In this document: piece after piece, positions 11,426 to 24,137 of the stretch
How positions within the stretch are numbered: position 1 is the first letter of the stretch
Layout: each line of letters starts with the position of its first letter
Assembly (NCBI GenBank): GCA_018343915.1
Contig: JABRWF010000002.1
Span: 186,001 to 250,000, forward strand
From: Agroathelia rolfsii
Taxonomy: Eukaryota; Basidiomycota; Agaricomycetes; Amylocorticiales; Amylocorticiaceae
Length of the DNA stretch: 64,000 nt
Direction: 5' to 3'
Notes under the pieces: generated by a model
Seen by the model: only the letters and a program-made list of their open reading frames with translations
What the model was told of the DNA's origin: nothing
The model's database searches: none
Made by a program: the position numbers and the translations under genes

Positions 11426-13640
11426 CTAATTTATATTCTTTTGGACCACTACTTAAATACTAGGGTTATAGGGGAAAGACTGTAATTTTATCCTGTGTTA
11501 TCTATCTTGCGATTGTACTACAGTATTTTATACATTTGCTGGAGTGATTGAATTATGCTCGAGTTGCAGTTGTAAGGAGTTAGGTTTACACTTCTATCAC
11601 CCAATATGCCCTCCTACTAGACCTGAGGAATTTTCACAGCGTTTCTGAGCCTAAATATTTTAGTGCGACCCCAAGATAGAATTGGCTCAAGTTCTATCAA
11701 GATCCTCCAACTACTAGTATTGCTTGCTAGTATATGTACTAGTAATATGCGTGCGATTCAAACGAAATCAATTATTAGCGCCTATTACCGCATAGGACCT
11801 GAATATGTCATCTTATTATGGTAATCACAGTATTGGTGTTATTCCTAAAGAGCGCACACATGGTGCTCATTCAAGCTTCCGAGCCTAGGCCCACTGGGAC
11901 GTAGTATCCGACGCTTGAAAGCAATTTGGCCGCGACATTTTATCCGGGCATAATATGACGAGTAGCCTTCGAGGGTCTCGGCCCCTCAAATTATTCCAAA
12001 GGAAAGAGAAATAATACAGTGTGTCAAGGATCGAAGATAACTGGCGTCGTAAACGAGCGAAATAAATTCCATCGGATAATAAATCTTTCTCCTGGCCGAG
12101 TGAACGGTGTCGATGTCCTCGCTTTGTGGGGTGTGTCCACTGGTAGGCCCCTAATTGATAGGGGCTTGAGATTTCATGTCGTCAATTACTACATGCCAGC
12201 ATCAGTCCGGGCGCCCATTGCTTCTACGACTCATTCCACTAAAAAAAAAACAGGATTGCTCTGATGGCTTTCAGTTCTTGGTCTTGAACACATCTTAGTG
12301 ATGTCTTGATAACTTGGAGTGATCATAGTGATGCAAATCTACGGACGTTGTATATTTTGCCAATAGGGGGCCATACTGGTATACTTCTTATGTATTTTGA
12401 TCATACCTAAAGAGTCGAAGATTGCCGTTGCCGTACAAATCTGACACTGTATGGAAGAATGTATAACAGCACGAGGCCAAGATGCGAGTCCATACTAGGT
12501 GCCATATGAACTCGATGTTCTGACATTCGTATGCCAGTGTGGAGACATTCCGAAATGAGGGATATAAGACAAATACATCACTCGGAAGCATGAAAAGGAG
12601 ACACATCTTCAGTGGCCATGGTGACAATTGGAAGCGGTTGGAAAGACAATTAGCCAGTTGTCTTTGCTGTACAGTGTCTGCCGTCACAAATGATTAGCGA
12701 TGCAACTGCCAGTGGCTCCATTCTAGTATTAACTTCCGGTAAAGTGAGGTCCGTTGAAGGGCAGTGAAGGTAGAGCCCCAGGTCGCTCTGGACTCGCAAG
12801 TTCGAAGATGGAATGCTAGTAGCCTAGTAGCAGTAAGGGCTCAACTTAAAACCTGACCATTCAAAACTGAGGATCCTAAGTTATAATTATCTATTACATT
12901 GACATGTACTGCAATGCGCCTACGAGCGTACGAAAAGCGTTTTGCCATGGATATGTCAGATATGGTGTTGGACAACGACGGGTCGGACGATCGCGCTCGT
13001 TGCGGCATATGCGGCTGTCTCCAATTCCCTGTCATCCAGAAGAGATAAAAAGTGACAGATTAGACCATAAACTAACGCCGGATATGAGCGACAGTATATT
13101 AGATATTATAAAATTCACGAATGACACCTGTTAATGTCAGCTGTTTATATCTGTGGAATCAAAGTTCTTCTTGACCATGCGGTACCGAGTCGAGAACTCC
13201 AAAGATACGAAGATGTTGATCATAAAATATCGCTCGGTTAATTTCAAGAGGCACCCTACGTGGAACAAGGGATGATATTTACAAGCCATTTCCTAGTCTT
13301 ATTGTGGAATATTAACCTACTGATCACGTCATGACCATTCCGTATGTTAGCTGAACTCGGATATGGGAATAACTATCGGTCCGGAGGATCAATATGCATG
13401 TCACCATCTGTACGATCGGAAGGAATACCATCAAGGTTCATCTACACAAGCAGCCCATTATCACAAGTAACCCATGACCCCCAGTTACTCTCTTGGACTC
13501 GTCCATCGGATCCCTTGGTTGACGACGAAGTCAAAATTTAATTTCTATCTTCCTCGATCGGTTAGTGTCAGTATCCTTCCCATTGGCAGGCAAATTTTCT
13601 GTTACTGCAATGCTAGACGCTCTCCCTCCCCCCTAACGCG
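11426..13640. other. Long intergenic region
   Basis: I cannot support a gene. A minus-strand frame at 12388-12687 (99 codons) is hydrophobic but has no recognisable family. A small plus frame from 12914 encodes a 46-residue peptide with RCGICGC. Given that a 20-exon gene hides in similar AT-rich sequence at 19.9-21.9 kb, an intron-dense gene here cannot be excluded. Confidence 0.35.
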
Positions 13641-13647
13641 TATAAAA
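13641..13647 (+). promoter_or_regulatory. TATA box of the repeat-rich secreted protein gene
   Basis: TATAAAA about 170 nt before the ATG at 13817, followed by a pyrimidine-rich leader. Position and sequence fit a strong TATA promoter. Confidence 0.6.
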
Positions 13648-13816
13648 TGCGCAAGGTGGACTGCGACAGATCCTCACCAAGTTTTCGCTCCTCATCCACC
13701 CACCGATTGACTCGGTCGTACCTGTCTCTTACCTTCACTCCTTTGAATTCAACCACTCTTTGCAATCGCCCATTGTTACGGCCAGCGTCTCTTTCATCCC
13801 TCATCATCTGTCAAAC

Positions 13817-15900
13817 ATGACCAATTTCAAACGACTTGGCGCCAGTATCCTGTTGGCGACCGCCATTGCGCCCAATCCCGCTTCAGCGTGGTTCTACCCC
13901 ATCATCGAGGCTCTAAACGGTCTCGAAACCCCTCAGGCACAAGCAGGCGTTCAGGGCCTCGGCAAGACGGTCGGCGTTGCAATCAACGGCCTCCTCACCG
14001 GCATGGCTGGCGCCAATGGTAATGTCAATGGTAATGTCGGTGTCAACGTTAATCCTAGCGTCAATGGCAATGTTGGCGTCAACGCTAATCCCAGCGTCAA
14101 TGGCAATGTTGGTGTCAATGGCAATGCTGGCGTCAACGGCACTGTTGGCGCCAGTGGTAACCCTGGTGTTGGCGTCAATGTCCCCGGCGTCAGCGCCGGC
14201 GGCCCTGGTGTTAGCGTTGGTGGTCCTGGTGTTAGTGTCGGTGTCCCCGGCATCAGCGTCGGTGGCCCAGGCCTTGGTGTCGGTGTCAGCGTAGGCACAA
14301 GTGCGGGCGATTGCTCTGCCAACGAGTTCTTCTACGTCGTCAAGAATTACTGCATCCAAACCGGCACCACTAGCAATACCCAAGCCCCGTGAGTAATTAG
14401 CAACGTTTCATCAAGTCCACATCCAGTCTAACCATGAGCCTTGCCATACCAACAGATCCGGAAAGTCGTGCCCAACCTCCGACAAATGGTTCTGGAGTGA
14501 CGGTGAGATCCAATCGCATATAATGACTTAGCATGCACTGAATAATTTTTTTAACAGAGTCATCATGCTGCCTCCCATCGTCTCCCGTACCCACCACAAC
14601 TCCCACTTGCGGTGGTGGAACATCATGGTCTATCTCTGCATCTTGCTGTGTCAGTGGATCGATTGGCGCTGGCGTCGACGTCGGGGGCTCTACTGGGGTT
14701 TCTACTGGTGGCTCCAGCAATAATAGCGGCTCCAGCAGCGAAGGCGGCTCCAGCAACGCGGGTGGTTCCAGCGACAACAGCGGTTCTAGCAGCGAAGGCG
14801 GCTCCACCGATACCAGTGGTTCGAGCAATACCAGCGGATCCGGCAGCTCGGGTGGTTCCACTGACACCAGCGGTTCTGGTGGCTCCGGCGGCTCTACCGA
14901 TACCAGTGGCTCAAGCAACTCCGGCGGCTCTGCCAGCTCGGGTGGTTCCACCGACACCAGCGGTTCTGGCAGCTTCAGCAATTCTACCGACACCAGTGGC
15001 TCGAGCAACTCCGGCGGCTCTGCCAGCTCAGGCGGTTCCACCGACACCAGCGGTTCTGGCGACTCCGGCGACTCTACCGACACCAGTGGCTCGAGCAACT
15101 CCGGCGGCTCTGCCAGCTCGGGTGGTTCCACCGACACCAGCGGCTTTGGCGGCTCCAGCAACTCCGGCGGCTCTACTAGCTCGGGTGGTTCCACCGACAC
15201 CAGCGGCTCTGGCAGTTCCAGCGGTTCTACCGACACCAGTGGCTCGAGCAACTCCGGTGGTTCTGGCAGTTCCAGCGGTTCCACTGACACCAGCGGCTCG
15301 AGCAATACTGGCGGTTCTAACAACTCCACCAACACCAGTGGCTCCGGCAGCTCCAGCGGCTCCACCGAGACTAACGGTTCCAGCAACTCCGGCGGTTCCA
15401 ACAACTCTAGTGGCTCGGGCAGTTCCAATGGTTCCACCAACACCAGCGGTTCCAGCAACTCTACTAGTTCTGGCAGTTCTAGCGGTTCTACCGATACCAG
15501 CGGCTCCGGCACTTCCAACGGCTCGAGCAACACCAACGGCTCAGGCAGCACCAACGGTTCCAGCAACAACAGTTCTGGTAGCAAGAGTGGTTCGGGAGCG
15601 AGTAGCGGCACAACAAACACTACTACAGGCTCGAGCACCTCCAGCGAGTGGAGCAACAGCAACGGGTCCAACAGTAACAACGGCTACAACAACAGCAGTA
15701 GCTATAACAACACATCCGGCTCCAGTACTTGCAACGACGGCAAACATTCGGAACACCAGTCGAGCAACTGGGGTAACTCGAACTCACAGGGCAATGCTGA
15801 CGCATGGAACAGCACGAATTCCTGGGGCAAGTCCTCTTCGTCCCAGCAGAGTAACACCTACGCCTGGTCTGGCCGTCGCTTCCGCAGGGGCATGCCTTGA
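13817..15900 (+). CDS. Secreted Gly/Asn and Gly/Ser/Thr-repeat protein with Cys-rich core
   Basis: Three exons. A signal peptide (MTNFKRLGASILLATA..ASA) leads into a short unique domain, then a degenerate VNGNVGVN/GGPGVSVG repeat. A Cys-rich core spans both introns: SANEFFYVVKNYCIQTG, SGKSCPTSDKWFWSD, ESSCCLPSSPVP, PTCGGGTSW and SASCCV. Roughly 300 residues of GGSTDTSGSSNSGG-type repeats follow, then an Asn/Ser-rich tail ending RRFRRGMP. The WFW..CC core recalls secreted Cys proteins of Agaricomycetes. Function is unknown; a cell-wall or surface matrix role is plausible. The frame is fixed by the signal peptide, the paired Cys and clean splice joins; the same DNA is also open in other frames (see findings). 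Confidence 0.8.
14660..15600 (+). repeat. Degenerate Ser/Gly coding repeat
   Basis: Imperfect tandem coding repeats built on units such as GGCTCC-AGCAAC and TCCACCGACACCAGC, with a higher-order unit near 120 nt visible between about 14,920 and 15,130. They expand the tail of the secreted protein. Confidence 0.8.
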
Positions 15901-16793
15901 AGTCTTATTTAAAAAACCTCCTTTCATGACGTTTATTATTTGGACATTCATTTATGGACACTAACCAATTTTCGGTAGTATTTACCTATCCTTTTATATT
16001 TATGCGATTGTCTTTCTCTTTACCTTCCTTTCCTTTACGACTCGAGTCAACCGGATCGATGGACATGGACTTTCTTTTATTTTTACTTACTTTTTGTAAA
16101 CACTTCTGGAGTAGAGTACGACTTTGTGTATCTACCGGTGTTTTATTCTTGGTCACTTTATCATAACAAGTTGTCATGTAATTGATAGCGAGTGCGCTAA
16201 GTAACGTGCTTTAACCAAACTAAAACAGCAGGTCATCACATCCGAGCAGTGCTTACTGTAATCATTAATGAGCCTTCACGTAGCCATGTTCAGAATCAGT
16301 TGCTTCTACTAATGCAGCGGAGTCAAGTGGGATATGAGCGAGGTCATCGAGGAAAGCAGCAGTGAGATGGAGACACCAAGTTAGAGCACAGTAGTACATA
16401 GCATAGCAAGGGGATGTTCGGCAGTTCCAAGGAATATATATTCAAAAGCTTTCGGTAGAGAACTTGAATCTCTGAACGCGGCGTTCAACTTGAAATATTA
16501 ATCTGCAATTGGACTCGGAGGTCTTGTCAAACTTGAACGCCACGGTCCCGCCGCGCCAGCAAACCATTACTGGTGGCTGAGCTGGGATTGAATTCATTGC
16601 CATTGACCACCGCAATGTTGAACGGACCAGGCCAGAACTTCAGAGCTTCGTATTATCCGACTAAAAAAGTCGGGGTCACCACAGCGGAGCGAAAGCAGCG
16701 AAATCTATTTGAGTGGAGAAAAGAAACAAATAAATGTGCTGTGACTACAACTAGAACCGTAAGCTCAATTGAACAATAGTAGTTGTAAATATA
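15901..16793. other. Intergenic, no gene seen
   Basis: AT-rich 3' flank of the repeat protein, then sequence with no coding signature. Possible terminator region for the minus-strand gene that ends at 16794. Confidence 0.4.
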
Positions 16794-17686
16794 TTAAGCT
16801 GAGTTTCTGTCTGCGTTATTTTCATTCTCTAAACGATCCCTCCCATGCACCCAAAATTCTTCAAGGATTTCGCCTGCCTTCGAAGGTGATGATGTGAGAG
16901 AAATTAGATTACTAAGATTAAACGCCTCCTTCTCAGGAAGACCAGGGGGTATGATAAGGTGAGGCGTGATTAGTGACTGGCCTGGAGTCACCAATACGAC
17001 ATCAGTAGTATTATCATTCGCAGAGTTGGTAGCTTCAGGTCCATAAACGGCTGTTAGCGCTGGCATCGACAATATTAATTCGGATACAATCAAAAAAAAA
17101 AAAAAAACTTACTGTTTAGTACGCCACCTGAAATGCTCTCTTCTTCGTTCTGACCCGTATCGTCGGCATGAATAAGCTCCTGCAAGACGTCGTCGGACCG
17201 GGAATTCTGCTTACTGATTGAACCGAGACAACACTTGCTAATTGAGTATCGGCAACTAGAGCTATACCACGATCCGAATTCGACTCTATATTATTATTAG
17301 TATCAATGGCATCACCGGCGGTAAGCTCTTGTGATCGATCTACGTCTCCAAATTTTCGTTTCCTGCCTCGCACGTGCAAAGGATACGCACGCAAAATATC
17401 AGCACGAATTAATGTCTCCTTCCGAACACTTTCATGCAATAGGCGATTTCGGACGGCACTGTGAACAGCCTTGAACGTACTCATGATTTGCTCAGCTGAT
17501 ACTGTGTTTGGAACAATACTTGAAACACGAAGGTGGTTTAGCATGATATCGACTTTGCCGCACATAGCCGTAGTCTTCACACACACTAGACTCAGATGTT
17601 AGCATAAAATTGCCAGCCAGTAGGTCCGATTGATATAAGCATGTTTCCTTGACAAAATCCTGCCAAACATCATGCTTTCGGCCCAT
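16794..17686 (-). CDS. Unidentified multi-exon protein, possibly BED/hAT-related
   Basis: At least three exons on the minus strand join only when introns are removed. The last join is clear: ...EEESISGGVLN, a GTAAGT intron with a run of T, then TLTAVYGPEATNSANDN in perfect phase, ending ENENNADRNSA at 16794. Upstream, AMCGKVDIMLNHLRV with nearby Cys and MGRKHDVWQDF resemble the start of a BED-type zinc finger as found in hAT transposase relatives. A KRKFGDVD basic patch follows. A classic branch/acceptor (TGCTAAC...TCTAG) precedes the HLRV exon, but its donor is unclear, so the start is uncertain. The gene is too short for a transposase and may be a domesticated or decaying fragment. I do not recognise the family with confidence. 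Confidence 0.4.
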
Positions 17687-18993
17687 ATTGCCGCGTAGTT
17701 CAGGACGAGCACAGTTAGCGAATAGACCACAAAGCGGTAGACTAAAGGTGTGAGTGCAGAGATGTATTGGAGACAGTGAACAAGGTAAAGGCCTGGTCGT
17801 TTTTGAGGGGTTTTATGTTGCTACCTCGCCGAACGTCAACTTGAATGAGCCTGAAATAGCATAGCAATTGCGAGTAATACTACGGTACTCCCACTGGCAC
17901 GTGACTGCGCAATGTTGGAGTCTTTTTGCTCGCATTGACTGGCACATACCGGTACGTTCATATTATGGTCTCTATACAACTTGAACTGCATTTGAATATA
18001 TATCTGGACCATTCCTTGTGTGATCTGTTTTAAATCTTTTCGGTCTATCTCGATTTAAATTTAAAGCCCATCATGATCTATATTACCGGCATTGGCTGCA
18101 GGCCTATTTTTCTCTGCCTCCTGGGTCTTTAAATGCGCCGACACTTGAACATCTTGATATAGCTCGAATATTGGTGCTCATGCAGATAATTACATGTGTT
18201 ATATTACCATCATGATCCCTTGTAATTCTTAATGCATCAACAAATACTGACGCCAACGGTAAGTTCCTTTTCATGGCCCCCTTGTTCTTAGCATCTCCTT
18301 ATAATATCTTTTCCGGGGGCTATTGTTAATTACAACATGAGAGAGGTAGGTTCGTACCTGTGTCTATCTGGATTGGAATGGCCTTATTTAGGCACTCCAT
18401 ACTATGACGTAGATCAACTGCCAGCAGAGATATCAGAGATGTCTTCCATTTGATGCTCAAGTACACGATAATATCATATCTTTTGGAGCCTGATCTGAGC
18501 TCCAAATGTTGCAGGCAAATTTTTCCTGATTTTATCAGCATAAAGTTATGTGCCATGACGCAATCTAATGCATGTATTAAATTCATCGAGACCCCGCTCC
18601 TACTGACCACCTTAACACGGGCAGTGCATAATCTCTCGCAGTTCATCAGAATACCGACGCCAAGAACTACTGCACCTGGCGGCACCAGAACCGTGGCATG
18701 GCATGTACCGCATGTCTTTGGCTGACTTACTTTGGATAACTTCGGTGACTTAAACTGGCCCAGCTCTGGGTCGTTTGCCCATCCGTCGCTCAAACTTCAG
18801 CTGAAATATCATCATAGCATCATGTATCCTAGCATTAATGTCATCCGGTTCTCCACCATTCTATGAGTCAAGTTCGGACCCCTCGACGGTCACCTCCCAG
18901 CGCATATAAAGTGGCATCAGTAATATTGAATGATGGGCCCTTGCTGTTATCAATCCCGCATCTCACAACTCGCCTTCAACCTGGACTGGCATC
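17687..18993. other. Intergenic, possible promoter region
   Basis: Upstream of two divergent genes. A minus-strand open frame at 18326-18793 has no recognisable motifs and I do not call it. Confidence 0.35.
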
Positions 18994-19647
18994 ATGGACC
19001 TTGTTCTTGAGTCCTCTAATATCCTTCAAACCCATCTTCTTACGGGAGACAGCAAAGCTGTGTACAGAATTTCAACCGATTACAATTTATTCCGGCCACC
19101 TACAACCATATCTAAGATAGAAGGGAATTACAATACCGAAATCGGGCATATCGAACAAGGTAGTCAAAAAAATGGAAATGTAACGTTCCATGGTCAACCA
19201 CTCGCAATAGACAATCATGGAATCTTCGCTCAGTTAAATCATCAAATTTTGCGCAATTTAAAACCATTAACCAGATACTTCAATTGACAGTTCAAAGGCA
19301 TTTTATATTTCCAATAATTTATATAAATGGAAAACAGAAGGGAAAAATGTAGTGGTGAGTGCCAGCGACTCCCGATGGATGTTGAGATACGTTCGCATGA
19401 GGCTTATGATTCGATCTTACACCAGCTCAAGAAGGATGGCACATCAGAACGAGCGGTTGCTACATTCGTTTCAAATGCAGGATCTCATAAAGATGTTCTT
19501 CGGATTGAAGCAGATGGCGCTTCTATCATCGATGAAATCGTCGTATCGTTTGTCTATTTTGTGGGGTTGCAAAAAGCTAAGAAGCGATCGCACGCGAATA
19601 ATGTAATGAATGACATTGCAACTGCAATAACTTATGGATGGACCTAA
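18994..19647 (+). CDS. DUF6593 family protein (copy A)
   Basis: Three exons, about 180 residues. Starts MDLVLESSNILQTHLLTG, the DUF6593 opening beta strands, and continues NTEIGHIEQG and FHGQPLAIDNHGIFA. The middle exon encodes the conserved YKW segment (ISNNLYKWKTEGKNV). The last exon encodes LKKDGTSERAVATF and IIDEIVVSFVYFVGL, ending ITYGWT. Intron positions match the copies at 34-39 kb, which supports the splice model: phase 2 after the FAQ/FTQ block, then before L(R/T/K)K. No signal peptide or Cys pairs. DUF6593 proteins are small predicted beta proteins common in Agaricomycetes, of unknown function. It is the most divergent member here and lies 15 kb from the main cluster. Confidence 0.75.
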
Positions 19648-19909
19648 TTGTAGATACGCATATGATGATGCATTATAATCTCTTTATAACCCCTTATTTT
19701 TATGGTACAATTTGGTAATCAGTTGATCTCATCGGCGCATATATTCATTTTATTTTATTCTTTCGGGCCCAAGATGACAAAATAAATCGGATATCAAAAC
19801 TACAAGCAGGACAATGAGAGTAGACACGATGCAGTCATGACAGCCCCCAATGACATGAGCAAAGGTGTCTGATTATTGCTTCGATACGATGCACTAAAAC
19901 CCCACATGA

Positions 19910-21869
19910 TCACCGATTATCTGTCGCCTTGCTAAAGCCAGTTTCAACGGCAGTGGAGGTGAAGACGTCGCTTATTTCATGGCCGGCTCGAGAAAACTCT
20001 TTTTGCAGGGTTGCTCGGGAGTTGAGTCTATCAAAATGTAATCAGCAGGATAAAATAGAAAATGCTTAAGAAACTTACATCGATATCAGAGAGCATACGT
20101 ATACTGTGTGGTTTCTTTTAAGATTTATGATAAGTGAAATTGAGAGGAAACATACATCGAGTCAGTATAAAATCGTAAGGGGCATAAGTAAAGACTTCTT
20201 GCTGTACAAAATACTGAAAAATCGTAGGTTTCCCTAAGTACTTCGAGGGATTTCCACTTCGGCATACTTACAACGATACAGGTTATCAAAGCAAAAATTC
20301 TTTTATGCTTTTAGTAAACATAAGGACGCGAGTAAAAAAAATCTCATACGTTGTCAAAAGACCTAGATGTTAAATCTGTCAATTTGAATCGACGACTGAT
20401 AATTATGTGATGAATAGACATCACCAGTGCTTAAAGTGTATCTGACAAGCCTATAAATTACCCGATCTGCACTAGAGTAGAATGGTCAAACTGTGAATAT
20501 ACCAATCATTCTAAAAGAACTAGGGGAAAAGTGAACTTACCCGACGAGTCGTGTTCGACTCTTTATAAGATGATAGATCATACATATAGTAATTATAACG
20601 TCGCAAAAAAGCGATATAAACGTCCTGAGGCTTGAAAGGTGCTATACGTGACCAGATTCCTTACTCATCAAAAAAAAATGAATTTGATAGGTCTGACGAC
20701 TCACATTGAGTATAGTAGCCTGTTCGTGGGTGAAAGGCGTCGGCATAGAAGAACTTTCATAATGACACCATCAGTTGGCGATCCAAGTAAAGTAGAGCCT
20801 TTAACTCTTACCATTTGATTGCTATGCCTTGCATGATAGCTCATGCTCAATTCTTGATAAATTGATTGTTTTAAACATACCTATCACAATACCTATCATT
20901 GGATATCAAATGAGCGCTGAGAATGCATGCTTCTGACAACACCCACTTATGTTCATTGAGGATGTTAATGTCTATTAATTTTTTTGTTAGCGTATTCCAT
21001 AGTGCGGAGAATAAGAAAAATAAACTACAATGAGGGTTGGCATGCTGAGGCGACGCCCATTAACTATAATGAAAAATTACCCTATTTGCTCAGAAAAGAT
21101 ATAAATGGCTCGGGGGCTCACGATAATAAATGCGTACGGCGAAGGAACTAAGAAAAATTAATTTGTTAATCTAGATAACATCAAACATGATCATACATTG
21201 GCCTTACCACTGGGTGATAGTACATAAAAAAGACTTTGTTGACAGATCAGCACACATTTATATTACAGAAATCTTTGAGAATTTTCCCATAAGGTAACTC
21301 ACAGAGACAAAACGTTGGGCCTGCAAGTAAAATAAACTTTCATTGATGCAATAGCTACAGACGTATTATCTCACCATGGGACTCCTATAGGATGTTCATT
21401 ATCCCTTTTGGACACGGAGAGAGAATTGGGGCTTACCATACGAAAGTAGCAAATTCTTCTATCTTACCAAAGGATTTGACGGAATAAATATATAGCATGT
21501 TGCCGATTAATAATATATCAAGGGTTTCCAACGTCCTAGATATTTTTCAATCATCAGAGATGAGCTTCAACAATCAAGACTGAGAATAATACATCAAGAC
21601 GATGACCTGATTAACATCACGGGAGTGAGACTCAATGGATTGAGGTTGCTCCTGCCAAGTCAAGACTTACAAGCCACCTGAGAGCACCTGGATCATTTGT
21701 AGAGTGCTGAGCAAAATACAGACAACATTGCAGACATGTGACGCCGAACATTCTAATATTTTGTAAGTAGTTATGGTTACGCCTATTCTGTGTGCGCTCA
21801 GCAGAAGACATACATGGATGATAGTAACGCTCCGATTTCCAGTGGACCTAGAAGAGCTTCCGCTAACAT
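19910..21869 (-). CDS. DUF6534-type seven-helix membrane protein, about 20 tiny exons
   Basis: An apparently empty AT-rich stretch resolves on the minus strand into a full 7TM protein of about 320 residues. It starts MLAEALLGPLEIGALLSS, then IMFGVTCLQCCLYF, NDPGALRWLVIVLMTLETLD, VKSFGKIEEFATFVW, FAVRIYYLNGRRLSMPTLIV, FISLFCDVIITICMIYHLIK, SRTRLVGADRVIYRLVRYTL and DFILTRLYVCSLISILNSRA, ending SKATDNR. Order and motifs match agaricomycete DUF6534 proteins (LYG.TC.Q.Y.YF, VW, RIY.L, GD.ii, KSRTGF..TD..I.RL, Y..NTG, FIL.KLY.NS.L..LNAR). Exons include 14, 10, 18, 12 and 10 nt. Every GT-AG join keeps phase without stops, though the joins around the IAIKC/SSMPTP segment and the e16/e17 border are less certain. 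Role unknown; the family is GPCR-like in topology. Confidence 0.8.
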
Positions 21870-22038
21870 GCTGCCAGTGGCCAAGAATGTTTGCAAATGT
21901 TTTTATGCTGTATGCAAGGTCGTGGGCCAAAAGAGTGATCCTATTTTGAAGGGAGGATATTAACACTGGTGCTTAAAACCAAGATCAAATAGCAGGTTCG
22001 CCGACTTGAAAATCATCTCTTTGACAGTGCAGCTCCAC

Positions 22039-22045
22039 TATATAT
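22039..22045 (-). promoter_or_regulatory. TATA-like element of the 7TM gene
   Basis: TATATAT about 170 nt before the minus-strand ATG at 21869. The assignment rests on position and sequence only. Confidence 0.35.
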
Positions 22046-24137
22046 TAACTCAGGGGAGGTATCAAGTCATATCAACTTCGTATGTACAGTCCAAGATTGG
22101 ATGACAACCAGACTGAGGTAATATCCGGTTCATACGGGTTTTCGACCGATAAGAATCGGCTGGGTGTCTCCTGAAATATCACATTGAGTTGCCAATAACC
22201 ATATAATTCAATGCGCGATGATTGTCAATAGGGAACTTGACGGAGAATACAATAACATGTGTTACCAATGACCCTGACTTTTCACCATCACTACCTGTTT
22301 CAGGCACGGGTCCGTTGGGTGGAATTTGACGTTATTTAAACATCTTCCTTTTCAAGTGCAAATCATTGAAGGGACGGAGAATGGCGCTCAGTGAAAAGCG
22401 AAATCACCCGGTGCATTTTTATATTATATTATATTTTACATTGAGTGCGAATAAAGGTGAATATTGTCTGACCTCGCTTCTCAGTGAGAATGACGTATCA
22501 TGTATCCGAGATTGAAGCAAAACCTCGCTAACATGGCCAATGAAGTCAGATTTACCTATGTGTGCATGAATTTATCATCCTAAATTACATACGATATTTC
22601 TATATGAATATTAAGCTCTTCAACGGAGCAAAAAGAGACGACTGCAATGAGCCTTCTAAAGAAAGACCTTCACAGGGTCAAAAATGCGCCTGCGAAATAA
22701 ACTCAATACATGATAGAGATCCGACCAGATTATACCCAAAGTAGCAAATAGCTACACGTAGACTTAGAGTAAACAAAATCGATAGGCTGGATTACTATTC
22801 CGGCAGACCTGGATATTCATAACAGCTTGTAAATAGCATGAATTCGAGAGGTCTTGTAGCAAAAGAATGAGAGCTCCAGATACCGAAGGCAGAAACTAGT
22901 GAAGTCCGAGCCACGACTCTTGGCTCGTCAAAGCCCATATGGCATCAGCACGTGCGTGACAACCATGTCACGAACTCAGATTGGTCACGTGAAAATAATT
23001 TCTTGCCCCAGGCTATTGAACTCGAGAACGACTCGACGTTCAATGTTCAATGCTTTTCTTGCACTTATCGATATCTTCGGTCCCAATAAATAGTCCAGCA
23101 TGGCCATATCTCTCGATTTGCTCAACTTTCTGTGCTTTCAAAGCCGAGTATCATATCCATCATGCCTCTGCTCTCAGTATACTAGGCACCCACCGAGTTC
23201 TAGGACAAACCAATATTTTTCAAGCTTCAATGCTAGTCCCTTCATCCTTGAGATCCTATAAATATAACTCCGTTCAAAGGTAATCGCCCATCGTCCGATT
23301 TTCACATCCCAAATATGACAGATTAAACGTAGCCCTCTACCACTGGGTGCTGCTGAAGACTTTTCATCTAACGTATTCAATAGCCTTGCTTCGAGTCAGT
23401 TCCCTTTCTGACCCGGAGCGGTTATAACATTGCCCGGACTGACAACATTGAGGCGACGCTATCCGTGCAATTGACTGCATCATGACTCATTCTCGGCGTA
23501 ACTACGTATGAATGCGGCCCGCACACGGGCGCTCTCCAGCGCCAAATCAAAGTTCCATAACTGGGGGGTGAGGGGGACTTGCACATGTATGGCCGAGCTA
23601 CCCCCCACTCTTGTTCTGCTTCCACTTGCATCTATCCTCTCGCTTGCTTTGTGGCACCACCACGGCCTGGGATTGGCTTAAATCTTTTTTGATTCATTGC
23701 AAACCTCGAAGGATATATCCAGCTGTTGCTCGTAACTCGCGCTGACTTGACCATGCCTTACGCATTCTCCATTGCGGCCTTCAACCCGATTCATGGCCTT
23801 CAAGAACAACAAGAACATAATATTCATAATAAAACATCAAGAAGAAGCACACAGAATCGAAAAAGAGAAATCATTATCCATGTCTCCAAGATAAGACAGA
23901 CTATTGGGGAGGGAAAGCATAGGAAGAGGTATGTTACACTAAAATAGAGCTGTAGCCGTACGTGGACTTATCATCATCATCATCATCATCAAGAAACTAG
24001 AAATATAAAGTAAGGAAGAGAGAGAGAGGAAAGCATGGCCGTATGTTGCTGCCGATGTAAACAACTAAACTCGAGTGTCCTTCTCATATGAAGCGGGAAG
24101 AGATAGATGAAGAAATTGACGGATCCCATACGTGATT
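22046..24137. other. Intergenic, with a short ATC/TCA repeat
   Basis: No supported gene. A (TCA)n microsatellite lies near 23969-23990. The right end is the 3' side of the Maf1 gene. Confidence 0.4.

Noticed and set aside
12388..12687. Minus-strand frame of 99 codons, hydrophobic
   Set aside because: No family pattern; other frames in the same stretch look equally plausible.
14397..15680. Antisense frame of 427 codons, Leu/Pro/Glu-rich
   Set aside because: A by-product of the Ser/Gly repeat on the other strand; no start context, no signal peptide and no non-repetitive domain.
14612..15964. Plus-strand frame of 450 codons, Ala/Pro/Val-rich
   Set aside because: Same DNA as the repeat protein in another frame. 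The true frame has a signal peptide, paired Cys and good splice sites.
18326..18793. Minus-strand frame of 155 codons
   Set aside because: No recognisable motif, odd composition and no splice partner found.
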